Assembly (NCBI GenBank): GCA_003142355.1
Contig: PLMF01000280.1
Span: 1-5,703, forward strand
Reading direction: 5' to 3'
From: Bryobacterales bacterium
Lineage (GTDB): Bacteria > Acidobacteriota > Terriglobia > Bryobacterales > Bryobacteraceae
Length of the DNA: 5,703 nucleotides
Positions 1 through 5,502 of this stretch are shown here, piece after piece. The translations under genes were made by a program, and so were the position numbers. Position 1 is the first letter of the stretch, and the number at the start of each line of letters is the position of its first letter. The notes beneath the pieces were generated by a model. The model was not told the origin of the DNA. It was given only the letters and a program-made list of their open reading frames with translations, and did no database searches.

Positions 1-1
1 C

Positions 2-62
2 GGCGGGTTGGCAACCCGCCAGTTGCGCCGGTAACCAACCGGCGCGCAGCTTGCCAAGCTGC
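2..62. repeat. Cluster of three adjacent perfect hairpins
   Basis: Three inverted repeats follow one another almost without a gap. GGCGGGTT (2-9) pairs with AACCCGCC (13-20) around a 3-base loop. GCGCCGGT (25-32) pairs with ACCGGCGC (38-45) around a 5-base loop. GCAGCTT (46-52) pairs with AAGCTGC (56-62) around a 3-base loop. All arms match perfectly. The first and third share the tip pattern TT-GGC-AA / TT-GCC-AA, so they look like members of one family rather than chance pairings. The cluster lies about 110 bases before the efflux gene. It could end transcription of a gene left of the window, although no T-run follows, or be a cluster of dispersed palindromic units. The pairing is seen directly; any function is inference. 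Confidence 0.75.
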
Positions 63-171
63 CCCACAAGCGCTAATCTCAGACGCGGCCAACCGTCATA
101 GAATTTATCGAACGCGCTCCGGGGTTCGCACGTATATCAGCCATAATGGTTTTTTGAGGTTTTCAACGATT

Positions 172-2157
172 ATGTCCTTTGCCAGATTTGTTGTCGTCAT
201 CCTCCTCTGTTCGGCGGTGGCCCTGCCGAGCTTCGCGCAGACGCCGGAGATTACCAGGGGCCCCAGCCCCGGCATCGTCGGGTGGTTCACGGGGAACTAC
301 GTGGCCCACCCGGTCCCCAAGATCAGCTTCGAAGATTCGCCGCGGATCGACAAGCTGATGCGCGCCGGCAACATTTACCTGTCGCTGCGCGATGCCATCG
401 CGCTGGCGCTGGAGAACAACCTGGATATCGAATACGCCCGCTTCAACCCCAAGCTGGCGGACGCCAACGCGCTGCGCGTCAGCGCCGGCGCATTGCTGCG
501 CAGCGTTTCGAGCAGCATTTCGAGCGGCCCCTCCTCGGCTACCCTGGGAGTGGCCGCCGGGGCCTCGCTGGGCTCCGCCGGCACCACTACCAGCGCCAGC
601 AGCGGCGGACAGGGCGGCGTGCTCAGCGGGCTGAGCGTGCAGTTGGCGGGCACGGCCATTCCCAACCTGGATCCGGTTCTTTACGCCAGCGGCCAATTCT
701 CGCACAGCACCCAAATCGAGACCGCCACCAACATCACCGGCACCAACTACCTGGTGTCGCAATATAAATCGGCGACCTATGGAATCCAGCAGGGTTTCCT
801 GACCGGCACGAGCCTCCAATTGGGGATGGGCAATACGCTCGGCGTCACGCAGAACTCGCCGTACAACTTGTTCACCCCCTATAGCCAGTCCACTCTTCAG
901 TTGTCCATCCAGCAGAACCTGTTGCAGGGATTCCGGCCGTCGGTCAACAACCGCGCTATTCGCGTAGCCAAGAACCAGCGGCACATTTCCGACCTCACTT
1001 TCAAGAACCAGGTGATGTCCAGCGTGGCCAACGTGGTCAGTCTTTACTGGGACCTGGTCACGGACAATGAAGACCTCAAGGTGAAGCAGCACACCTTCGA
1101 GTTGAACAAGAAATTGTACGAGGACAATCAGCGCCGCGCGGAGCTGGGGGCCATCGCTCCCATCGACATCATCCAGGCGGAAGCCGAGATGAAGTCGAGC
1201 CAGCAGGACGTCCTCACGGCCGAGTTGCAGGTCCTGCAGCAGGAGACGATCCTCAAGAGCGTGCTTACCCGCAGCGGCATGGACAACATGGCGGTGGTCG
1301 GCGCGCGCATCGTGCCCACCGACCATATCGACGTTCCGGCGCAGGAAGCCGTCCGGCCCATCCAGGACCTGCTGGCGGAGGCCCTGGCCAACCGACCCGA
1401 CGTGGAGCAGAACGCCATTGGCCTGGAGGATGCGCGCATCACCACCCTCGGCGTCAAGGACGCCATGCTGCCGCAGCTCACCGGGTTTGCGACGTTTAGC
1501 AACAGCGGCCTGGCGGGCCAGGTCAACACTCAGCCGTATCCGGTCACGCTGCCAAACGGGCAAACAGTGCTTCAGACGCGCACCGCCGCGGATGTGAATC
1601 AATACTTCCTGGGCGGCTATGGCACGGTGCTGGGCCAGGTGTTCGGGCGCAATTTCCCGAACTACAGCGCGGGCGTCTCGCTCACCGTTACCCTCCGCAA
1701 CCGCTCCACGCAGGCGGATCTCATCACCGACCAGTTGAACTATCGCCAGCAGCAGCTCCAGGACAAGCAGCTCCACAACAACATCAAGTTGAACGTGATC
1801 AACGCCCAAACGGCGGTCCGGCAGGCGCGCGCGGCGTGGGAAACCAGTGTGGAGGCCCGGAGACTGCAAGAGCAGACGCTGGCCGGCACGCAGCGCAAGT
1901 ACGAGCTGGGCACGGCCACCATTCTCGATGTGGTGATCGTGCAGCGCGACACCACCGCGCGCGAACTGAACGAAGTGGACGCGCGCAACCAGTACAACCG
2001 CGCCAGGACCAACTTGCGGACCATATTGGGCACGGTGCTGCAAGACTACGACGTGGACATCGAGCAGGCCAAGACCGGCTTGGTGGGACGCGAGCCTGAC
2101 CCCATTCCGGTGGTGACCGGCGCCGGGCCGGCCGGCTCCGCGGCCATCAGACGGTAG
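172..2157 (+). CDS. TolC-family outer membrane efflux protein
   Basis: This is a 661-residue TolC/OEP-family protein. The family forms trimeric channels through the outer membrane and across the periplasm for tripartite efflux pumps or type I secretion. Residues 1-22 form a Sec signal peptide: Arg5, a V/I/L-rich core, and cleavage after SFA before Gln23. Two homologous OEP halves follow. The first has the entry motif LSLRDAIALALENN (about 70-83), YWDL (293-296) and GAIAPIDIIQAEAE (326-339). The second begins near NRPDV (407-411) and has the hallmark KYELGTATILDVV (576-588). The protein is longer than E. coli TolC, partly because of a Ser/Gly/Ala-rich insert at about 112-155. An in-frame TTG at 154 would add six residues, but ATG 172 is preferred because it gives the cleaner signal peptide and GAGG (156-159) lies upstream of it. 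No membrane-fusion or pump gene is visible, so the substrate is unknown. DUF1015 starts 5 bases after the stop. Confidence 0.93.
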   Translation: MSFARFVVVILLCSAVALPSFAQTPEITRGPSPGIVGWFTGNYVAHPVPKISFEDSPRIDKLMRAGNIYLSLRDAIALALENNLDIEYARFNPKLADANALRVSAGALLRSVSSSISSGPSSATLGVAAGASLGSAGTTTSASSGGQGGVLSGLSVQLAGTAIPNLDPVLYASGQFSHSTQIETATNITGTNYLVSQYKSATYGIQQGFLTGTSLQLGMGNTLGVTQNSPYNLFTPYSQSTLQLSIQQNLLQGFRPSVNNRAIRVAKNQRHISDLTFKNQVMSSVANVVSLYWDLVTDNEDLKVKQHTFELNKKLYEDNQRRAELGAIAPIDIIQAEAEMKSSQQDVLTAELQVLQQETILKSVLTRSGMDNMAVVGARIVPTDHIDVPAQEAVRPIQDLLAEALANRPDVEQNAIGLEDARITTLGVKDAMLPQLTGFATFSNSGLAGQVNTQPYPVTLPNGQTVLQTRTAADVNQYFLGGYGTVLGQVFGRNFPNYSAGVSLTVTLRNRSTQADLITDQLNYRQQQLQDKQLHNNIKLNVINAQTAVRQARAAWETSVEARRLQEQTLAGTQRKYELGTATILDVVIVQRDTTARELNEVDARNQYNRARTNLRTILGTVLQDYDVDIEQAKTGLVGREPDPIPVVTGAGPAGSAAIRR

Positions 2158-2162
2158 GGCGC

Positions 2163-3401
2163 ATGGCCCAAATCTATCCGTTCCAACCGTTCCGGTATAC
2201 CGAGAAAGCCGGCCCGCTGGAGAACCTGGTCACGCAGCCTTACGACAAGATTTCTCCGGCGATGCAGAGCCGCTATCTGTCGCTCAGCCCGCATAACCTG
2301 GTGCGGGTGATCCTGGGGGAGCGAAGGGCGGGGGATTCCGGGAGCGACAACGTCTACACCCGCGCCGCGCGCTACCTGGACGACTGGATCGCCCGCGGGG
2401 TGCTGGCGCGCGACAACCATCCCGGCATCTTTCCGTACTTCCAGGAATTCACCGTCCCCGACACAGGGGAGCGCCTGGTGCGCAAGGGATTCATCGCCCT
2501 GGGCGCGGTGGAGGATTACTCCGCCGGCGTGGTGCACCGGCACGAGCAGACGCTCTCGGGACCGAAGAAGGACCGGCTGGAGCTGCTGCGCCACACGCAC
2601 GCGCACTGCGGGCAGATCTTCATGCTGTATCCCGACCCCGAGGGCGCCATCGACGGTCTGTTGGGTGAGGCGGCGGCGCTGACGCCGATTGCCGAGGTCG
2701 CGGACGAGTATGGAGCGGTTCACCGCGTGTGGAGCATGGACGACGCCGCGCGCGGCGTCGTCCAGCAGTTGATGGCGGACAAGAAACTGCTCATCGCCGA
2801 CGGGCATCACCGCTACGAGACCGCGCTGGCATTTCGCGATGAGAATCCCGGTCTGCCGGGCGCCGATCGCGTGATGATGACGTTCGTCAACATGCATTCG
2901 CCGGGGGTACGGATACTGGCCACGCACCGGCTGGTGAGCGGACTCGACGAAAGTTTCGCGGACCGGTTTTTGCGGGCCGCGGCGGCGGGTTTCCAGGTGG
3001 AGGAAATCAGCTCGCTCGACGGTCTGAAACGGGCGTGGGATGAAGCCGCGGACCGCACCATTATCGGCGCGGCCCTCGGCAACCGGCTCTTTCTGCTGGA
3101 GGACCGCCAGGCGCGCGGCGAGCTGGACGTTCGCGTGCTGCACCAGCGCCTGCTGGCCCAGGCGCTGGGCATCGGTGAGGAAGCGGTGCGCGACGAAAAG
3201 CACCTGCGCTACATCCGCGGTCTGGACGCGGCCGTCGAAGAGGCGCGCCGGGGCGCGGCCCAGATCGCTTTCCTGCTGAAGCCGGTTTCGGTGGAGCAGG
3301 TGGCCGCAACCTCGTTCGCGGGCGGGGTGATGCCGCAGAAGTCCACCGACTTTTATCCCAAACTGCTCTCGGGGCTCACGATTTACAGGATCGTTCCCTG
3401 A
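2163..3401 (+). CDS. DUF1015 family protein (COG4198-type)
   Basis: This 412-residue protein belongs to the conserved DUF1015 family and is full length. I know of no established biochemical function for the family. The diagnostic segments appear in order: an N-terminal PF.PFR and QPYDKIS (25-31); VHRHEQTLSGPKKDRLELL (124-142); the signature DGHHRYETAL (213-222), rich in His, Arg and Glu and the likely active or ligand-binding site; and the C-terminal MPQKSTDFYPKLLSGL (390-405). There is no signal peptide or membrane segment, so it is probably cytoplasmic. ATG 2163 is 5 bases after the efflux stop, with a weak AGGG just before it, which suggests co-transcription and translational coupling. Two oddities stand out. 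A perfect 28-base palindrome (2737-2764) encodes residues 192-201, just before the signature. The last codons and the stop lie in the left arm of a large hairpin, so the final Ile-Val-Pro may come from that repeat. Family members are often found near serA, but a serine-pathway role here is only a guess. Confidence 0.92.
   Translation: MAQIYPFQPFRYTEKAGPLENLVTQPYDKISPAMQSRYLSLSPHNLVRVILGERRAGDSGSDNVYTRAARYLDDWIARGVLARDNHPGIFPYFQEFTVPDTGERLVRKGFIALGAVEDYSAGVVHRHEQTLSGPKKDRLELLRHTHAHCGQIFMLYPDPEGAIDGLLGEAAALTPIAEVADEYGAVHRVWSMDDAARGVVQQLMADKKLLIADGHHRYETALAFRDENPGLPGADRVMMTFVNMHSPGVRILATHRLVSGLDESFADRFLRAAAAGFQVEEISSLDGLKRAWDEAADRTIIGAALGNRLFLLEDRQARGELDVRVLHQRLLAQALGIGEEAVRDEKHLRYIRGLDAAVEEARRGAAQIAFLLKPVSVEQVAATSFAGGVMPQKSTDFYPKLLSGLTIYRIVP
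2737..2764. repeat. Perfect 28-base palindrome inside the DUF1015 gene
   Basis: TGGACGACGCCGCG (2737-2750) is followed with no spacer by its exact reverse complement CGCGGCGTCGTCCA (2751-2764). The flanking bases (A2736, G2765) do not pair. It is read as codons for residues 192-201 (Met-Asp-Asp-Ala-Ala-Arg-Gly-Val-Val-Gln). It could form a cruciform or mRNA hairpin, or bind a symmetric protein. Codon preference for GC-rich triplets raises the chance of such symmetry, so a purely coincidental origin is possible. Confidence 0.85.
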
Positions 3402-3446
3402 CGGTCGCGGCTCGGATCGGAGCCGCGACCGTCAGGGAGCGATCTT
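3387..3446. repeat. Long hairpin repeat at the 3' end of the DUF1015 gene; possible terminator
   Basis: The left arm 3387-3413 pairs with the right arm 3420-3446 around the 6-base loop GGATCG. All 27 positions pair if two G-U pairs are allowed. The core is CCCTGACGGTCGCGGCTC against GAGCCGCGACCGTCAGGG. The DUF1015 stop codon (TGA, 3399-3401) is inside the left arm. The stem is much longer and more perfect than a usual terminator, and only a short T-containing tail (TCTTT, 3443-3447) follows. It could end transcription of the efflux/DUF1015 unit and insulate the next operon. My recollection is that close variants of this core are scattered between genes in Solibacter-like acidobacteria, which would make it a REP-like element. 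That memory cannot be tested here, and no second copy exists in the window. Confidence 0.85.
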
Positions 3447-3450
3447 TGGG

Positions 3451-3480
3451 TGTGGGGTATACTGTGGAGTAGGGTCCACA
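3451..3480 (+). promoter_or_regulatory. Candidate promoter and autoregulatory operator of the toxin-antitoxin operon
   Basis: TATACT (3458-3463) is a good -10 candidate; no convincing -35 is seen at the expected distance. Immediately downstream, TGTGGA (3463-3468) and TCCACA (3475-3480) form a perfect inverted repeat with a 6-base spacer that abuts the ATG at 3481. A related half-site TGTGGGG (3451-3457) lies exactly 12 bases before TGTGGAG (3463-3469), giving a direct repeat that brackets the -10. Ribbon-helix-helix antitoxins typically bind such short repeated sites to repress their own operon. The repeats are seen; operator function is inferred. Confidence 0.5.
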
Positions 3481-3714
3481 ATGGAAACCATACAGGTGGT
3501 GCTGGATACAAAGCTCCTGAAAGCGACTGATTTTGCGGCGAAGCGGCAAAAGGTGAATCGATCGGCGTTGATCCGCCAGGCTCTGCAGCAGCACCTTAAG
3601 CTCTTGCGCGAGACGGAATTGGAAGCGCGGGACCGGCGCGGGTATCTGGCCCAGCCGCAGCGGGAGGAGGAATTCCGTATGTGGGAGGATGCCGCGGCGT
3701 GGCCGGAACTCTGA
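3481..3714 (+). CDS. Ribbon-helix-helix (CopG/MazE-like) antitoxin
   Basis: This 77-residue protein is a likely type II antitoxin that neutralises the downstream MazF-type toxin and represses the operon. The N-terminal part fits a ribbon-helix-helix fold: a DNA-contacting beta strand TIQVVLD (3-9), helix A (about 10-22), and helix B beginning with the hallmark NRSALIRQAL (26-35). The charged remainder ends in WEDAAAWPEL (68-77), a Trp-rich tail of the sort antitoxins thread into the toxin groove. The start ATG 3481 has AGGG (3471-3474) at a suitable distance and directly follows the operator-like palindrome. The end overlaps the toxin gene by 16 bases, or 34 if the earlier toxin start is used, typical of coupled antitoxin-toxin pairs. 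The fold and role follow from family resemblance and context. The exact subfamily name is uncertain. Confidence 0.88.
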   Translation: METIQVVLDTKLLKATDFAAKRQKVNRSALIRQALQQHLKLLRETELEARDRRGYLAQPQREEEFRMWEDAAAWPEL

Positions 3715-4025
3715 GCAGGGGCGAGGTCCGCCTTTGCCGATTCGCGCCCCCGGACAAGCAGCGGCCTGTTCTGGTTCTGACGCGCGACAGCGCGATTGGC
3801 CATCTGGGGACGGTAACCGTCGCGCCAATCACGTCGACCATTCGCGGCGTGCCTTCCGAAGTGATTCTGGATATCGATGACGGAATGAAGGGCCGTTGCG
3901 CCGTCAATCTGCACAACGCGATTACGGTGGCCCAAGCGCGATTGGGACGCCGCGCCGGCAACTTGAGCGCCGAGCGGATGCAGGAGGTTTGCGCGGCCCT
4001 GCGCTTCTCGCTGGGGTGCGGCTGA
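3699..4025 (+). CDS. MazF/PemK-family toxin (predicted mRNA endoribonuclease)
   Basis: From the GTG at 3699 this is a 108-residue protein of the MazF/PemK/CcdB-like barrel family, whose members mostly cut RNA at short sequences to halt translation. Visible family features are SRGEV near the N-terminus (6-10), QRPVLVLTRD (21-30), TVAPITSTIRG (40-50) with the Ser/Thr-rich active-site strand, PSEVIL (52-57) and CAVNLHNAITV (68-78). The family length is about 105-120, so it looks intact. The start is uncertain: GTG 3681 is in frame, six codons earlier. Both are preceded by strong ribosome sites, GGAGGAGG (3663-3670) for 3681 and GGAGG (3684-3688) for 3699. The later one is chosen because it places the conserved RGEV at the usual distance from the N-terminus. 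It overlaps the antitoxin end and is followed after 23 bases by an XRE gene. The RNA target cannot be read from sequence. Confidence 0.88.
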   Translation: MAGTLSRGEVRLCRFAPPDKQRPVLVLTRDSAIGHLGTVTVAPITSTIRGVPSEVILDIDDGMKGRCAVNLHNAITVAQARLGRRAGNLSAERMQEVCAALRFSLGCG

Positions 4026-4048
4026 GGTAGTCAAAGAGGAGTTCGGCA

Positions 4049-4342
4049 GTGAAAAGACAGATGTTTGAAGAATTGCTAGGCAGCGTACGCGAAGCCGAGG
4101 CAATTCTGCGCGGCCAGCAAAAGGCTTCGCGGCGAATTGTAATCCGCTCTTCCGGCGTCCGGGTCATTCGCGAACGAACCAGCCTGTCGCAATCGGAGTT
4201 TGCGGAGTTAGTCGGTGTAAGCGTGAAGACACTTCAAAACTGGGAACAGGACCGGCGACGCCCTACGGGACCGGCAGCCGCACTTTTGAGCGTCATCGAG
4301 CACGATCCAGCGCTGGCGGTGAAAGCTATTCATCGGATATAA
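4049..4342 (+). CDS. HigA/NadS-like XRE helix-turn-helix protein, orphan antitoxin or third operon member
   Basis: This 97-residue protein resembles the HigA/NadS class of antitoxins. An N-terminal helical arm FEELLGSVREAEAILRG (6-22) normally contacts a HigB/RelE-type toxin. A basic linker (23-35) leads to a Cro/C1-type helix-turn-helix, LSQSEFAELVGVSVKTLQNW (46-65), then the family-typical EQDRRRPTGPA (66-76). The GTG start at 4049 is chosen because GAGGAG (4036-4041) lies 7 bases upstream; the in-frame ATG at 4061 has no such site. In this class the toxin gene normally lies directly upstream, but here only 23 bases separate it from the MazF gene and there is no room for a HigB. It may be an orphan left after toxin loss, an extra regulator of the MazEF-like pair, or an anti-toxin decoy. 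GC by hand count over 4141-4260 is 69/120, lower than the efflux gene (41/60 at 1381-1440), a weak hint of separate origin. Confidence 0.83.
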   Translation: MKRQMFEELLGSVREAEAILRGQQKASRRIVIRSSGVRVIRERTSLSQSEFAELVGVSVKTLQNWEQDRRRPTGPAAALLSVIEHDPALAVKAIHRI

Positions 4343-4349
4343 GGCAGAT

Positions 4350-4429
4350 TGGACAACGTCGGGGGATCAAGCCGTTGCCAGGAGCCACGGGAAACCCTGG
4401 TTTCAGGGTGTATTCGCCGACCGGCCGGT
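4350..4429. repeat. Inverted repeats between convergent genes; possible shared terminator region
   Basis: The 88-base gap between the XRE gene and the oppositely oriented oxidoreductase holds three short inverted repeats. CAACG (4354-4358) pairs with CGTTG (4373-4377) and extends through TGG/CCA with one bulged A. ACCCTG (4394-4399) pairs with CAGGGT (4404-4409) around GTTT; this region can also fold as GAAACC/GGTTTC (4391-4396/4399-4404). ACCGGCCGGT (4420-4429) is a perfect palindrome 1 base from the oxidoreductase stop. There is no strong T-run on either strand, so classic intrinsic termination is not clear. A role in ending both converging transcripts is inferred from position. Confidence 0.45.
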
Positions 4430-4430
4430 G

Positions 4431-5498
4431 CTACGGCAGCTTGACGGCTCGCCCGGTCTTCACCGACTGCTTGGCGGCTTCGATGATCTCCACCACGCCG
4501 AGGTTGATGTCGAGCGCGGTGATGCCTTCGATCGGCTTGTGGTTGCGGACGGCGTCCACCATGAAGGCGATGGGATCGGCGGCCTCGGGCGGGAGCGGCG
4601 TTAGCGGGACCTCGGTGGTGTCGCGCCCGTGGCGCAATTCCACCTTTTGCTGGGTCATGTAGAGGCTGCCGGTCTTCCCGAATACCTCCAGGTCCTGGAA
4701 ACTGCGCGGCAGGTCCCAGCTTCCTTCAAAAATGTTGATGCCGTTTTTGTAGTGCAGCACCAGGGTGGATGAGTCTTCCACCTTGGGGAAGGTCTCGGGG
4801 CGCAGATGGATCACCTCGGCGTAGACGCTCTCCGGCCGGCCCATGTACCAGAGCGACCACAGGGCGTTATAGCAGCCGAAATCCACCAGCGCGCCGGCGC
4901 CGTTCTTCTCCGGGTCGGTGAGCCAGTCGAAGAAATACTTCCCCGTGCCGGTGGAGCCCGGCCCGCCATGGCCCACTATGCCGCGCAGGCGCCACACCTG
5001 GCCCACGGCGCCGGCATCGGCCTGCTTCTTGGCCGCGTAATTGGCAGGCCACCAGGCCATCTGGTAGTTGCACATCACCTGGACGCCGTTCTTCCGGGCG
5101 AGATCGGCCATGGCCAGCGCATCCTTATAAGTGGAAGCCAGGGGCTTCTCGTAGATGACGTTGATGTGCCGCGGGGCGCATTCCTTGAGGATCTCGAGGT
5201 GCCGGTTGTTCTCGACGAAGGCCCACACGATATCGGGCTTGGTTTCGTCGAGCATCTTCCTGTAATCGTCATAGAAGGGAACGTTGGCGGCGCCGCGTTG
5301 TTTGGCCTCGGCGACCAGGTCGGGGATGGTTTCCGCGATCCCCACCAGCTTTACCTGCTGGTTTTGGGCCATCCGCGGTAGATAGCCCCCATAGTGTGCA
5401 TGCACCAGTCCGATTACGGCGATCTTGTAGGTTTGCGCCATGACCGGGAGCGCGGTCAGGCAGAAGCATGCGGCAATGAGCGACTTCGATTTGAACAT
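4431..5498 (-). CDS. Gfo/Idh/MocA-family oxidoreductase with N-terminal signal peptide
   Basis: This 355-residue NAD(P)-dependent dehydrogenase belongs to the family that oxidises or reduces sugars, inositols and related polyols. Residues 1-21 look like a Sec signal peptide (Lys3, Lys5, hydrophobic core, cleavage after VMA before Gln22) with no twin-arginine motif. The Rossmann domain follows (about 24-145) with the catalytic-lysine motif YEKPLA (116-121). The C-terminal domain carries GAGALVDFGCYNALW (200-214), equivalent to the family's GGGxxxDxGxH region with Tyr210 at the usual His. The nucleotide loop is unusual: IGLVHAHYGG (29-38) rather than GxGxxG. The ATG at 5498 is 4 bases after the upstream dehydrogenase stop, implying coupling. 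Translation from Met20 (5441) would give a 336-residue cytoplasmic form starting MAQTYKIAVIG, but no ribosome site is evident there. The substrate cannot be assigned. Confidence 0.9.
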   Translation of the reverse strand: MFKSKSLIAACFCLTALPVMAQTYKIAVIGLVHAHYGGYLPRMAQNQQVKLVGIAETIPDLVAEAKQRGAANVPFYDDYRKMLDETKPDIVWAFVENNRHLEILKECAPRHINVIYEKPLASTYKDALAMADLARKNGVQVMCNYQMAWWPANYAAKKQADAGAVGQVWRLRGIVGHGGPGSTGTGKYFFDWLTDPEKNGAGALVDFGCYNALWSLWYMGRPESVYAEVIHLRPETFPKVEDSSTLVLHYKNGINIFEGSWDLPRSFQDLEVFGKTGSLYMTQQKVELRHGRDTTEVPLTPLPPEAADPIAFMVDAVRNHKPIEGITALDINLGVVEIIEAAKQSVKTGRAVKLP

Positions 5499-5502
5499 GG
5501 CC

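Noticed and set aside
133..147. TATATC (133-138) and CATAAT (142-147) as -10 boxes for the efflux gene
   Set aside because: Neither has a recognisable -35 at 16-18 bases, so the promoter position is left unassigned.
146..157. Tiny open frame ATG-GTT-TTT-TGA just before the efflux start, considered as a leader peptide
   Set aside because: It is three codons long with no ribosome site or attenuator structure around it; this is expected by chance.
163..2043. 626-codon open frame on the minus strand opposite the efflux gene
   Set aside because: The composition is Arg/Gly/Ala/Val/His-heavy with no recognisable domain, and it mirrors a well-supported TolC gene. Long antisense open frames are expected in high-GC coding DNA.
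2046..3203. 385-codon open frame on the minus strand opposite the DUF1015 gene
   Set aside because: It is a shadow of the DUF1015 reading frame with no family motifs, and it would span the end of one real gene and most of another.
4026..4048. Remnant of a HigB/RelE toxin before the XRE gene
   Set aside because: Only 23 bases separate the MazF stop from the XRE start, and they contain the XRE ribosome site; there is no space for a remnant.
3432..4103. 223-codon minus-strand frame across the toxin-antitoxin genes
   Set aside because: It is antisense to two well-recognised small genes, shows no domain, and part of its C-terminus simply reads the region just after the hairpin.
5460..5498. Possible lipobox (Ile-Ala-Ala-Cys11) making the oxidoreductase a lipoprotein
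   Set aside because: The Cys is at position 11, leaving too short a hydrophobic stretch before it. The site VMA-Gln at 19-22 fits an ordinary signal peptidase better.
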